This document shows positions 34,963-48,984 of a stretch of DNA of 64,000 nt, in pieces; the stretch's first letter is position 1, and the number at the start of each line of letters is the position of its first letter. The position numbers and the translations under genes were made by a program. The stretch is from positions 8,237,553 to 8,301,552 of the forward strand of contig NC_051093.1 in the NCBI RefSeq assembly GCF_901709675.1. Reading direction: 5' to 3'. The notes beneath the pieces were generated by a model that was not told the origin of the DNA, did not search any database, and saw nothing but the letters and a program-made list of their open reading frames with translations. The stretch comes from Syngnathus acus. Its lineage: Eukaryota > Chordata > Actinopteri > Syngnathiformes > Syngnathidae.

Positions 34963-35790
34963 GTGTGTGCAATCATTTTTCGATGTACCATCTGTCCATT
35001 CTGTTCCCCCCTCTCCATCGGATTGGCCTGTCGCCCATGTGTCTGCTAGTGACACAAACAAAAGAGAACGCATGGGGGTGAATCATGCTCCCCCCCCCCC
35101 TCTCTTGTCATTCTGCTCCACAGACCCCCTGAATCTGCTGCATTCCTTCCCCTGTCATCAGCCTGTGCGTGCGTGTGGGCGCATGAAACACAGGGAGCGA
35201 GACAGAGAATAGGTGAGAGGACTTACTTGGTGTAAAAGAGGAAACATAACGTAATTGAGTGATGTCAGGCTATGCCTGGTCACTGTTATGTAAAATCATA
35301 CGCATCAGACATGCTGCAGTCATTGTAGCATGAGTGTGGACAGACAAAGACATTTTTAATATTCAAAAATCTTGCTATTAACTTCAATGTTTTTTTATAT
35401 CTTTTTTGAGGATCGGTCACGCAAAACGAATATAGTCACCATATCAAATTCGATTCACACAATTCATACTGATAACTTGTGAGAGATTAAGATCATGGTT
35501 TTATGATTAGGGTTTTTTTTAAGGTAAGAAAAAATAGCGAGAGAAGGTTCGAGAGGGAATCCCAGGACACCAGCCCTCTACTAATCTCGGCTTCATGGTG
35601 GGTGGACCCACAGGAAAAAAAAAAGACCCTCAGCTCGAATGGGACCAAGTTTGAACTTCTTTCTTGCATTTCATGTCAGTAGGTAGACTAAATTTATTTA
35701 TTTATTTGTTTTAAATACAAAACTATACATTTGTGAGAGTTTATAAAGTGATTCAACCCTAACTAAGAAAAATATTTTTTTTGTCTAGAG

Positions 35791-35991
35791 CAGGGGTCTC
35801 AAACTCCAGTCCTCGGGGGCCGCATTCCTACATGTTTTCCAAGTTTCCCTCGTTCAACACACCTGATTCAAATGATCAGTTCATCCTCACGTTCTGCAGG
35901 AGCCTGATCATTGAATCAGGTGTGTTTAACGAGAGAAACTTGGAAAACATGTAGGAATGCGGCCCCCGAGGACTGGAGTTTGAGACCCCTG
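35791..35991. mobile_element. Palindromic non-autonomous DNA transposon (hAT-like MITE)
   Basis: A 201-bp near-perfect inverted repeat. The arms start CAGGGGTCTCAAACTCCAGT and include CACCTGATTCAA, with a short unpaired centre around 35,880-35,900. The CAGGG...CCCTG ends are typical of fish hAT MITEs. Flanking bases give no clean target duplication. Confidence 0.8.
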
Positions 35992-36196
35992 CTGTAAATT
36001 ATATAGCCATAAAGTGTAATTAGAAAAAAATAAGATATAAAAAAATAAATGATATATATTGACCTTTTTTAATTGTATTTTAAATCAAGTAAGATAGTGA
36101 CATAATTGACCAATGTGTAGCTCTACATCAGTGCAAAGCATCCCTTAGCGAGCTGGAGGTGGAAAAAGTGACTGATTGGATGGAATTCCGAAGCGA

Positions 36197-36310
36197 TGAC
36201 ATCACAGGCTTCGATGAGGAAGCTGCAATGTGATTGGACGAGAGCTTCGGCCAATCATTAGCGACACAGTTGGGAAGCGTTTAAAACACATTCTGAAAAG
36301 TGTCGGAAAG
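36197..36310 (+). promoter_or_regulatory. cnn1 core promoter
   Basis: TGACATCA (CRE-like) at 36,197, an inverted CCAAT (ATTGG) at 36,233, a direct CCAAT at 36,251 and a TATA-like TTTAAAA at 36,280, in proper order about 200 bp before the start codon. No classical CArG box is visible here, although smooth-muscle calponin genes often have one, and it could lie in the 3-kb first intron. Confidence 0.6.
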
Positions 36311-36485
36311 TTGCTTCCACACTTCAGCACAGGGTCCAAACAGAACTGCTCCGAATAAAATAAGATACTTGCGGATTAGTTGGGGACTTTCCTGCCTGCT
36401 TTTTGTCCTGGACTCAGAAGTCTGACCTGCGCGACCATTTTTAAAGCTCTACCTTGCTCTCATTGTAAATAGACTCAACAGCACC

Positions 36486-39400
36486 ATGTCGCAACATTTC
36501 AGGAGTGGACCAGCGTTCGGACTTTCTGCCGAGGTCAAGAGTAAGGTAAGTTGGGAGTTTTAAAAGCGGGTAGATTCGGAAGTGTGTTCGGATATGGAGT
36601 GTTTGGGAGCAGTTCGTCCAACAAAATCGTCGCTCTGGGATGCTGCGAGTCTGCTTCCACCAGAATGGCGTAGGTGTCGTGAAACGGAGTACAGTGGTCT
36701 GTCAAAAGTTACGATCGATTTGCTCTTGCTGTCGAATAAGAAGTCGTCCATTTTTTTCACTGTTATTCTATATTTCTAACGTTTTTCCAGGTGCATGGTA
36801 AGTATTTGCAGGTTTTAGGTCCTGCCTTCATTGCATAAGTGAGAACCTTGATAGTTATGAAGTTGAAAGTATATCGTCGTCACTGGCTGTTTATTGCGTG
36901 GCATTTGAAAGGAATTGAATATTTATATTACATAATTTGCTCAATTTAACCAAAATAGGAAATGTGAAATTAATTAAACCACCTATCCACCTCAACATGA
37001 ATTAATTTATTACGAAATATAAACTAAAAAAAAAAAAAAAACTAATTACAAATAGAAACACTCCTAAATAGAAACTATTTTCCTAAAGCAGACAATTGAA
37101 TGAGCTTTAGCAGCTTTTGCCCAACACTAAACCTGCAAGTGACACATTTGTGTGAATTGCAAAGAATATTCCAAGCATTTACTGTGGTCAACTCCCAATA
37201 AACAGGATTTGATGATGCAGCACTAAGCTTTGTTTTGTCCCTCAGTTGGCTTTTGTATGTTGTGATGAATCAGAGCAGCTCAACTTCAGCGTGCAGAAGA
37301 TCACACTGTAGTTATTCCACTAGCAATCATTATCCTCATGCACTATAAAGATGTGCACATTGATGGCATTCAGTTCCAGGATCATAAATACTTTGCTGCC
37401 ATCTCCGAGATATTTGTTGTCCTTCTCTGACGGTCGAACGGGACGTTCCGGCATGGCGATGTCGGGGAGGAGCACGCATGCCGCCGGGTGACTGACAGGT
37501 ACATTAGTCATAAACAAATGGCCTTTTAAGGAGTGACCGGGACCCTCGCTCGGAACGTGAGAAAGTGTGTTTAGCCTAAACAGTTTACATGGGAGTCAAG
37601 AATGACAAAGACACCGTCCTGACGGAACACAGCAGGACACCAGCTTGTCTGGTCGAGACAAAGTAGTGCCAGGGGCCTCACGCTTGGGATGGTAAAGGAA
37701 ATCTGGTGGACCCTTAAAAGCTGTGCTCCTCTTTAAACCCAAAAATCTGATTTGATTTGGAAACAATTTTTTTTTTTTTTAAATGATGGAAATAGAATTA
37801 ATTATGCAATGGTCAAACTTTTAAACTATTGCATAAGTGATTATTAGTATAATTAACTTTTATATTGGTTGTAAAATAAATTTCTCAATGTTCTTTTTCA
37901 CAAGTATAAACCCAAAAATATGAACAAAGACTGGCATAAGGGCACACTGGAAGATGGAAGATGATACAAAGTCGCTTTGCCCTCATCAACCTGATTTCAT
38001 TTGGATTTCTGGTTCATTAGCTTTTGGATTTTTTCCTAAAAAATTCATTTGAATTCTGTGAAAGATTAGCTTGCTCACCTAATATGGAGGTCTCCGCTAT
38101 TTGCTGGAGACATGGACCGAACCCTGCTGCAAAACCAAAAAGTAATTGATGCCCCTTCATGGAAATGTATAATTGCCGCAAGATATGTATATGTTGCCAA
38201 CCAGACACATATTTTAAAAAACAAACTAAAAAAAAATCCACATTCACACTTGAAGACAATTTAGTCTTCTGTTAACCAATCATGCATTCGTATGTAATTT
38301 TTAACCATGGGTAGTCAATATGGAGATAATTTGACATGTTGCCACCTTCAGAGACTTCCTGCATTCTCTGCTGTGTAATTATTAAATTGTTTTCCATCTG
38401 CAGTATATAAAAATGGGTCACACACTATTGCCTGACTCCTCTTCGAAAGAAAACAAAAAAAATCACTTAACTGTATTACTGCTAATAATACTGATTACGA
38501 TTAGAAAAGGAACATAAATGAGCCAAAATCGACACGTGATTTGTATTGCTGGCTGGAAAAAAAAAAATCTTTTAGCCCATTTGCAGTTTCTGAATGATCA
38601 TTCATGTGATGTGGATTTATTTGTTTCTTCATTCTGTTTCATAGAGTCATAATATTGATTTCATCCATTTGGTCTGAAAGAAAATCACTTCAAACAATAC
38701 AACTAAAGCACCTTGGCTGGAAGCAGGACCTTTCCGTGTTGGCTTGTCTTTATCAGGCTCCATGCCATTCACTGTAAAAGGGAATACTCTCAAAAAGCCA
38801 GACAGAGAGCGAGCGAGAGAGAAATATGAGCTTGGCCAGTCAACAAGGGAGAGTAGGTTAGTCGGGGGGGTGTCTGGGAAAGCTGTTTCTCCCAAGTTTG
38901 GTGTGATCTAGTGGAAGCTACACCATCCCCGTCCGTCCCGCTTGTTTTGGCTGCTCATCTCAGAGCGTCAGGACTTATCAGTCAGGAAAAGAGGACAAAA
39001 GAGCCTACTGACATTTTTTCCTGTCATGTCAACATATTTTCAAAAGTGGTGTGCCGTTTACTGCATTTCAAAGAAAAATAATAGGCGGATTGCTTTTTTG
39101 TTTGTCTGCTGACACAGATTTATTTTTTTCGTCTTTATTGTTTTATTGAGTGTCAACTGTTTATTTTATATTCCACTTCCTTTCTACCAGCACATTCATT
39201 TGAGGGATTGTTTTCCTGTTTAATCACCCCCCCCTCACCACCACTGAAAAAAAAATTGTGACACAATGCACTAATAGTGATAAATTACTGTCGATTAAAA
39301 GGATTTTATAACCACATTAAAATCAACATAGCAGCCACCTTAATTAGAAGCAATTACAGAAAAGCAAAAGCAGATGTTGATCAAATGAGGGGAAACTCGA

Positions 39401-42022
39401 CCTTGCCATTTAAGTCGGTACATTGAGTACTTTCAAGTATTTTATTTGAGACCACAAAATTGTTGTGAATGAATATTAGCGAGACCACTTTTAAAGGCTC
39501 TAAATAATGACAACAGTGATTGGTGAATTTAAACACCAATGCCACATAAAATCCGGACCTACATACATTTTAATTAAGATTTAGGTGATGCTTGCTTTTG
39601 CATTTTGTTCATCCTCTCTTCTGTTGTCAGTTGGCAGGGAAGTATGACCCTCAAATGGAGGAGGGGCTCAGGCTATGGATTGAGGATGTCACTAGCAAGA
39701 AGATTGGAGAACACTTCATGGAGAGTCTGAAAGATGGAGTCTTGCTCTGCGAGTAAGTGAGATTTCTAGTCCCATAATCAAAAATATGATTCAATTATCC
39801 TTTGGCGGGCCTTTGCGTGCATGATTTGAATTGCAGATTTTTTTGTACACCTTATTTTATGTCCCTCTGGTTCCTCGCAGACTCATTAACGTTCTCCAGC
39901 CAGGCTCTGTGAGAAAGATCAACCGCTCCAGTCAAAACTGGCACCAGGTAAATGTCATGTGGTCTTTCTTCTATCTCGTAGGATCAAGATGTTTCATCAT
40001 TTCTTCTTCAGAGCATATCATGCTGGAAAACTAGCAATAACATTAGCATGTGGCAAACTAGTATGCGGTTTGCACGACTGCCTCACAGTCCTCTGAGCAC
40101 TCCGAATTCCTCGGACATCACAAAAACTTTGTTTAATTGAAGCCTCCATTGTCCATTGATGTGGTTGTTTGTAGCGACGTGCCATGTGATCGACTGGCAA
40201 AGGGCCCATTCTGGGTGTACTCGCCAAAAATCAGCTGGCATAGCTTCAACTCATCCACCGCTTTGAAAGGGACAAGCGGTTTAGAAAATGGAAGGATGAA
40301 TGACTGCACTGTGAAGTACCTTACAGGTTTTTTTTTTGGGTGATTCCACAAGAGAAGAAATGAATATATTCCTAGTCATTAACTGCCCTTATTTGATTCT
40401 GTTCCGTCTTCCTCAGTTGGAAAACATTGGCAATTTTGTCCGTGCAATCACCGAGTACGGCCTGAAACCTCACGACAATTTTGAGGCCAACGACTTGTTT
40501 GAGAACGTCAACCATACCCAGGTCCAGTCCACTCTCATCGCTCTGGCGGGGATGGTGAGGACAAACACGCACACACACAAGCGATGACGGTGCTGTTTTT
40601 GATTTTTTTTTTTTTTTTGTAAAATAAACTATTAGACTGCTGCTTGTCTGTTGAAGATTCTCAGTCTTCTCGGTCATGGTAATCAGAAACATTTGAATCG
40701 GGGCAACTTTTTGTTTCTTTCACCTTTTTCAGTTCTAATTGTTTTTATTTATAGGTGTGGTGTTTCCCTATTTGGGTCTCTGGCCACAACAGGGTGCTGT
40801 TGTTGTTGTTGCCTAGCATAGCTGGTGAACGACCACGCTGCATACCAACCGCTAGTTAACTGGTGGCAAAACAACTCATTAGGAGCCAGTCTTGCTGTCA
40901 AATGGGAAGATCTTTGTGGGAGGGATATCAGGACATTGTTATGGTCAAACTAATAGATACCAACCATCTTTCCTGTCCATAATTTGGACATTGCTCTCCT
41001 TTGTTTTTGAAAGGCAAATAAACTCTGTACCCAAAGTGTTGCTCGCCGATGTTGCGGCATATGCTTGTGTAAAGATGACCTTTTCATGTAGAGGTCATTG
41101 CACTCCTCACGACACCGCACTGCATAAACATTCGCAAGTTTGCTTCTCTGGATTTTGTCTGAACATGCTTTTATGTTTGTCGCTTTGACCTACTATCATG
41201 TTTTGCAAAAAGCTACATAGAGAAACTCCACACTAATGTTGAAATGAAGATGCCTTTTGAAAGTAAACAAACATGCATATAGGCGAACCTTTTTTTATGA
41301 CTGTCATTTGTCCTCAGGCCAAGTCAAAAGGGTTCCACTCCAAATATGACATTGGGGTCAAGTATGCTGAGAAGCAGCAGCGTCGCTTTGCTCCAGAGAA
41401 GCTCAGGGAGGGACGCAACATCATCGGCTTGCAGGTCAGCAAGCAACCCTGTATAAGCCGTATTTGGGATCACATGATCACACCCGCCCGTCATCAAGTC
41501 AAAACAGGATTTGATCGAATAACCTACTCTGTATTATCTCTAGATGGGCACCAATAAGCTTGCCAGTCAAAAAGGTATGACGTCTTACGGCACAAGACGC
41601 CATCTTTTCGACTCCAGGATGGGCATGGACAACCCCATGGACCAGTCCACCATCAGTCTACAGATGGGTACTAACAAAGGAGCCAACCAGGTGAGAAGAC
41701 ACACCTAACTGACTTTCAGCAACAATTTATCAATGTGTTCTTCTCATCTCATGATTTTGGGATTTTCTCTCTCCAGTCTGGCATGACAGCACCAGGAACC
41801 AGGAGGCACATCTTTGACAAGAAGCTGGAGCTGGAGAACTGTGACACCACCACTATATCACTGCAGATGGGCACCAACAAAGTGGCCTCCCAGCAGGGCA
41901 TGACCACCTACGGCCTCCCCCGCCAGGTCTACGACAACAAGTACTGCGCCACCCCCGACGAGACTTACTACAATAACGGGAGCGAGGCTGTGTTTGATGG
42001 CTGCAACCAGTACTCTGATTAA
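36486..42022 (+). CDS. cnn1: Calponin 1 (basic/smooth-muscle type)
   Basis: Actin-filament-binding protein of the contractile and cytoskeletal apparatus. Exons are 36486-36545, 39631-39752, 39881-39947, 40417-40554, 41318-41434, 41544-41690 and 41777-42022, giving 298 aa (human CNN1 297). A calponin-homology domain spans about residues 27-130 ([31 protein letters not shown]). It is followed by the IIGLQMGTNK block and three calponin repeats beginning near residues 164, 204 and 243 ([52 protein letters not shown]). The tail of about 30 residues has some acidic residues but lacks the long acidic run of CNN3. CNN1 is chosen over CNN3 because elof1 follows convergently, as in human CNN1-ELOF1. 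A calponin next to tlcd4 would instead recall CNN3, so the paralogue call rests on synteny and tail. Confidence 0.93.
40060..40304 (+). repeat. Degraded SINE in cnn1 intron
   Basis: GACTGCCTCACAGT near the start and GACAAGCGGTTTAGAAAATG near the end match head and tail of the 15.5-kb SINE, with the middle rearranged. Confidence 0.65.
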
Positions 42023-42962
42023 GACGACCACAAGCGGCCTCAAAAGCCTTCCAACCTTCCTTTGCTAAACTTTAGACAAGTGACCAGGACTTTGTGATGA
42101 GCAACCCCTCCCCCCCCCCCACCAGACTGTTATTTAAACACCGATTTGACGTCATTGTTGCCTCTTTTTCTTAACATTTTTACTCTTGGGAAATGTTTTT
42201 CTTTCCATGAGCATAACAATAGTGTTTACTTTACGTCCTAACTTTTATATTGTGGCCCACTTCTATATTTCCCTCCCTCCCAAACATATTTAATCACTAC
42301 TAGAGTGGCCCAGAAACTCAAGAGGTTGATATTAAATATCATTGCTATTTATAGATCATTTTTTAATCACGTTATATTCCTGTGTTGTAATCAGACAGCC
42401 ACACAAGTTTCTGTCATGTTGGTGCTACTGACCTTTTTTTTTTTGGAGTCACATTGATACTTCCAGAGGAATTTCCTCCTTCTGGCCATGACTGACAGTA
42501 ATGGAGGATGCAGGACAAATAGATTTACAGTATTCAGACATTGTCATGTGAGCACCTACATTGATTTAGATAAGTCATCCACCGCTAAAATTACCCATGA
42601 TTCCTGGCACATGCTATTGCAGTTGTGGTTTGTGTGGAATGTACTTCAAACTTTGCCTGTTGAGTATAATGACAACTACAGAGAGGGTCAAGAAATTCTA
42701 AAAACCAATTTGACAGCGCTCAAAATTAGAATATGGATACCTAATTGCCTGTGAACTTGTTCCAGCTTGATGCTGTTGCTCCTTTTTTTTTTTTTTTAAG
42801 ATGCCGTTTCGTATTGCTGTACCTCACCAAATGTCTTGAATGTAATGTTGCTATTAGTGCCACAAGCTGCTGCCCGATACTTTTATTTTAAGAGAGCAGG
42901 AATATGTGCACAATCTGTGGGCACAAGTCGAAGTACATATTTCAGATGGAGTTCGACTGTCT

Positions 42963-43028
42963 GGTTCATATTGTTGAGATTTACAGTCACAGTGCGGTTC
43001 ATATTGTTGAGATTTACAGTCACAGTGC
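42963..43028 (+). repeat. Perfect 33-bp tandem duplication in cnn1 3' UTR
   Basis: The unit begins GGTTCATATTGTTGAGATTT and ends CACAGTGC; two identical copies abut at 42,995/42,996. Identity indicates a recent event. Confidence 0.9.
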
Positions 43029-43309
43029 TAAAATTAGGAAGCCTTGCAGCTTGGAGTAGAGCGCCATCTAGTGTTTTAAAAGCATGTGAGCAAAGTCGGT
43101 CAAATCTTTTAGCATTCCTTTTTAATTGAATAAAACAGATTTTAGCAAGATAAGCATTTTTACAGTGCATTTACTGACCTGTGTCATCAAAAATATGTAA
43201 AAACGTTGTCAGTGGTCAAATTTCACCTTTTAAGAGCAGACTGTATTTCAACAATACGTATATGTCTTTCTTTTTCTATTTTGGCTTTCACTAAACATGA
43301 CATTTGTGC

Positions 43310-43315
43310 AATAAA
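43310..43315 (+). terminator. cnn1 polyadenylation signal
   Basis: AATAAA about 1.3 kb after the stop codon. Another lies at 43,129. The segment 42,023-43,330 is therefore taken as cnn1 3' untranslated region. Confidence 0.6.
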
Positions 43316-43330
43316 AACACTTGAAAATTA

Positions 43331-44036
43331 AAATTCAGATTTACTGTAATGATCTTAAAATGCATGCAAAAAATGCAAAGGGTATGATTTTTAAAAAAAA
43401 CAAAACAATCCTTTGTGTAGTTACAGTAGAGTGAAAATACTATATCTTTTTTTCCTGTTCGTACATACTTGTCCTAAAAATATGGCAAATATTACATAGT
43501 AAAATTAATATCATTGATTGGATTAAAATCAACACTAAAAAGGCATTCTCGTAAAAATACCAGTGGAGAGCATAAAAAGGTAAACAGTGACGTCAACATC
43601 ATTTTCCATGTCAATTTGGCCCTAAGAGATAAATAAATACAAACACATACTGGGGAAAAAAAAATAGCTGCACGGAACGACATAGAATACAGGAATGTGA
43701 AATGCTGGGTTTGATACATGTAGCAAATACTAAACTAAATTAGGCTAAATTAAACTCCACGTTACATGACGTCAAGAAAATACTTATTAGACATAGATGT
43801 CTCATTGAGTGGGTTGATGGATTGTGATGGCAAGGATCCGCCATATTGGATGTGGCAGCTCTGCCTAGGAAACTAATGTTTCCCATTCCACATTCACCGC
43901 TACAAGGCTCCACTTCCAATATGGCGACAAAGTTGACATGTGATTCAGCAATTGAAGTGTCATTTACCTAAACAATATACTATTTCTATGGTGCTAGTAT
44001 ATAACTAGTTGTGCCAGATTAGAGATGAAGAAATGA
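43331..44036 (-). other. Convergent cnn1/elof1 interval, probable elof1 3' UTR
   Basis: AT-rich, without coding potential. It lies directly downstream of the elof1 stop codon on the minus strand. I found no clear minus-strand AATAAA. Confidence 0.45.
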
Positions 44037-45324
<1,288 letters not shown>

Positions 45325-45470
45325 CTTCAAAGATATTTTTCCCGTCCACCGATGTTGATCCGAGGTTTGGTGTTCCCTGATTATTCCGAGAAAGCCACTG
45401 CAACACAAATCATTTCTTTAAATCTTGGTTTTACTAACTGTAAACTGGGAAGCCAGGCTTTTTGTCGTGA
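45325..45470 (-). other. Candidate elof1 5' untranslated exon
   Basis: On the minus strand TTGAAG is followed by a GTACGTTTG donor (exon end at 45,325), at the right distance from the coding exon and adjoining the CRE-bearing promoter. The 5' limit is approximate. Confidence 0.45.
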
Positions 45471-45840
45471 CGTCACGGAGTCGCAACATTGAACACGAAA
45501 TTATCTCAGTGGTCGTTTAATCATATTTAATGTAGATAATCTTCTACTTGCTATCATGTGAATAAAACAAAAGATATAAAAACGAAATAACAAAAATCGG
45601 ATTTATCTTATTACACAACGTTTTTTCACTTTAAATATAAATTTAGATATATTTATTTCTGTACATGTACTCTTCTTATGACTAATGACTATACACATGA
45701 AATAAATTGTGATAAATGAATTGCATGAAACTAAAATGTTACAAAACATGTCGAGCTGGGCGTCATTCAAATATTTTCCAAGAATATTATTGGTCGGTGT
45801 CACTGCAAGGGGCGGTGTTGTTGTGGAGTACAGAGGAAGT
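45440..45840. promoter_or_regulatory. elof1/tmem205 bidirectional promoter
   Basis: A perfect CRE palindrome TGACGTCA at 45,468-45,475 sits in TCGTGACGTCACGGAG, between the head-to-head genes. A second GC-richer patch at about 45,780-45,850 (GGGGCGGTG, AGGAAGTAAG) probably drives tmem205. Confidence 0.55.
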
Positions 45841-45918
45841 AAGATCGCACTGCTGCACTTTGGACTAATAGTATTAAAAATACACAGTATTGTACTCCAG
45901 ATAACACAAAGAAATAAG
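45841..45918 (+). other. Candidate tmem205 5' untranslated exon
   Basis: Ends AAATAAG before a GTATGT donor. The coding exon begins after an acceptor at 46,354, so this exon supplies most of the leader. The start is approximate. Confidence 0.45.
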
Positions 45919-46368
45919 GTATGTACAATAACTTGCTATAAATATAAAGAATTATCATCAGTCTTTGCACAGTGTTAGTGACGTAACTCCCTATTATCGA
46001 AATGACCCATGTCAATGTGTATATTTATTTAGTTTCTATCACGTTGTTAAATGGATGCATTTCTGCCTTCAAAAACGTGCTTCTTACTTAGTTTTTTTTT
46101 TTATATATACAACCAATCGTTATCTGGTGCAAGCACAAGCGTCAACCTGCAAGATACGCACTGTTTATCTGCTTGAAACATGATTTTTAGAAATGTTACA
46201 CATAACAAACCGCCTCACTTAAAACGAAATGGCTATATTTCTTTACAAAAAGATAGATATGTTTAATGTTTTTCACATCTTTAATATGAATTTAGCATAT
46301 CTGATTTCCTTGTGTTGCATCCCTTGTGGCTGAATGGACTATCTCTATATGTAGACCTTATAGTCACC

Positions 46369-47067
46369 ATGGCAACTGAGGGGGATCCCTCAGACTTGGT
46401 CAAAGTCTTACATCTCCTGGTACTTTCCTTCTCCTGGGGCATGCAAGTTTGGGTTTCATTCATTGGAGGTAAGAGAAGCTGAGAATTTGAGTGCACTGAG
46501 CTTTTCCTAATATTTTACTTTTGGTTTTTGCAGGTTTTGCATTGGTGTGGCAGGTGACAAGACACACCTTCGGCCTAGTGCAGAGTAAACTCTTCCCGGT
46601 TTATTTCTACTGTCTGCTGGGAAGCCATTTTGTCAGTCTGGCTATTTATGCAGTGTATCATCCGAGAGAGCTGCTGGACACACATGAAACGGTGCAGGTA
46701 AAGCAATTACGTTATTATGCTCGCAAATCTCCATCGTGTTGTCTTGGATTTTGTTCTTTTGCAGATGCTTCTGTATTTTGTGGCGTTGGTGATGGCGGGT
46801 CTAAACGCTCAGTGGTTTGGTCCAGCTGCTACTGAAGTTATGTTCCTTTTGAGGGAGGTGGAGAAGGAGCACGGTCTCGGTAATCAGATCGGACTGAGTG
46901 CCGAAAAGGAAGGTTATGCCAAACTCAAAGAGCAAGACCCCAAGTATAAAGCCTACAAAAGAACGTTCGGCCGCTATCACGGGTTGACCAACCTCTGTAA
47001 CCTGATCGGAGTCATCTGCACCACAACTAATTTGATCTACATTGGTTTGAATCTACCTACAATTTAG
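46369..47067 (+). CDS. tmem205: Transmembrane protein 205
   Basis: Four-span membrane protein of the DUF4149 family. Human TMEM205 has been tied to cisplatin resistance, and its normal role is unclear. Exons are 46369-46468, 46534-46697 and 46765-47067, giving 188 aa (human 189). Matching features are an N-terminal hydrophobic helix around HLLVLSFSWGMQVWVSFIGG, the hallmark RHTFGLVQSKLFPVYF, helices near residues 58-75 and 90-105, a charged segment with EKEHGL and KEQDPKYKAYKRTFGRYHGL, and a final helix. The ATG follows TCACC in good context, just inside an exon whose acceptor is at 46,354. The second intron is only 67 nt. An AATAAA at 47,565 is the likely cleavage signal. Confidence 0.96.
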
Positions 47068-47564
47068 ACACGGTGAGGTTGCAGGTTCTAGTTGGGTCCA
47101 AATATCCAATACAGAGTACCTATATTAATACCCAACCTATTGCAAAAACAAACTGATCTCCATCCAGTACGGGGCGACGTCGAATCCATTTAAACAAACA
47201 CGTATGTTAAGCACACATTTGAAGCATGACTTTTGGATTTGCCCAGATGGAAAGCAATGTTTTTAGTTTTATGTAGAACCTGATGTTCATGGATAACCTA
47301 AGCACTAACTCTCATCTGGATTTGAGTGTTCTGTCAAATGAGCCATAATATGTTTTATTATAAGCAGACTACAGAACATAGCACCATGTTGGCCAGCAAG
47401 CTTATAATTGTTAGTGCTGACATCAGCATTAATAATGAAATCATTTATTGGATAAAGTGGTGTGAAAGTACGATTGATTGTGCCTTACTGATATTTACTT
47501 TTCGAAAGCTGTGATTTGAAATTATTTTTACGTATGATTGTTTTACAAGGTTTAGATTCTAACA

Positions 47565-47570
47565 AATAAA
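47565..47570 (+). terminator. tmem205 polyadenylation signal
   Basis: AATAAA about 500 bp after the stop codon, the first on the plus strand. Confidence 0.65.
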
Positions 47571-48359
47571 ACACCACTGTATGGTCAAGCAAAATATTTA
47601 TTTTTTCATTTAATTAAAGTAAAAACAATTTCTTCCAGGGAAAAAAAACTAAAGGGGACAATGTTCCTTCCTTCCAGGAAATGTTGCAGTCAGGAATTAA
47701 AATCTCTTTATGCAAAGAACAAGTTAGTCAAGTAATTAAATCATGTTTACAAGAGTAGGGAGTAATGTTTCCATAATAGAGCCTCTCATAGGGTCACAGA
47801 TCGATTGGTCATCAAGAAAAGACAATTGCTGTTGAAAGCACAGACAAAACAAAAGATAAACAATCAGTAAACGTGGGTGGATTGTGTGAGCAAGAGGAAG
47901 TACAGAAACAAAAGATTTTTCCATTACATTTTCCTCATTCCTAACACAAGGAAGTGGATTTTGGTCAGTGCAGGACAAAAAGTCACAACAATGTGAAATC
48001 TTAGGACCAAATGTATTCAAATGATGCCCCGAAATAACCTATTGACTCAATTATGAGATTTGTTCAATCATGTCTAATTTGTGTGTACAATGAAGGTGGG
48101 ATTTATTTTTCTATCCAAAATCAAGATGCAAAATAACAAAAAGATGCCACACCCATGCTCAGAGTTAGTGGAAAGTGACTATTGCTGAAGTAGTTTGCAG
48201 TCGTGTTAAGAAACTCCAAGGCGGGTACTGTCTGTTTTGGATCATGCGCGTTCACGTGCGTATGCAGAGTGGAGCTTCGCACACGCGCTCGCTCACAAAC
48301 AGCCTCAGGTGGCGGCTGACTTGGCTGGCTGACGGTTGCTTCACTTTCTGCACCAACCG
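47571..48359. other. Intergenic DNA and upstream region of rab3d
   Basis: AT-rich and empty up to about 48.2 kb, then CpG-richer (GCGCGTTCACGTGCG), a probable rab3d promoter. No TATA box is evident. Confidence 0.45.
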
Positions 48360-48509
48360 TCACACACGCACACTGACAAGGAGCTCCAGCAGCTGGAATC
48401 CGGGAGCCAAAGCACTCTTCCCCGGGTAGAGGACGACTTTTGAGGGGGGTTCACTTTACCACGACATCTCGCCCAACAGTGGTGGGAAGATAGGAACTTC
48501 CGTATGAAG
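48360..48509 (+). other. Candidate rab3d 5' untranslated exon
   Basis: Ends CGTATGAAG before a GTACGT donor at 48,510. The start ATG of rab3d lies directly after an acceptor (TTTCTAG), so an upstream leader exon must exist. The 5' limit is approximate. Confidence 0.5.
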
Positions 48510-48866
48510 GTACGTTGTTTCCTTCCTTGTGTTATTTTCCTGCTCCACCTTCCTTTGTCAAACTCCCACTTAAGTCACTTTTGCGTTCATTTGAGTGAGT
48601 CTTTTTGCAACACTGCACGCCCCGTAAAAAAAAAAAAAAACAACTAAGAACAAAAATTGGTAGATTGGCTTTGGAAATAAAGCTCCTCCGTGTTTGCTCG
48701 TCTTAACGATGTGACAGCTGCTGCCACAGAAATCAATAGGAATAAATGGATATTTCCAGGGGGGGTTGGTGGAAGGCAGGCACCCTGCTCACTGCCCCTG
48801 GCTATGCAAGTAAATAATCTGCCTGCACAATCCCCGGGCCTGCCTCTTTTTAATATTTTATAAATA

Positions 48867-48984
<118 letters not shown>

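Noticed and set aside
36486-42022. Assignment of the calponin as cnn3 because of tlcd4 adjacency
   Set aside because: The tail lacks a long acidic run, and the convergent elof1 with the tmem205-rab3d-epor neighbours fits CNN1; the alternative is noted in the feature.
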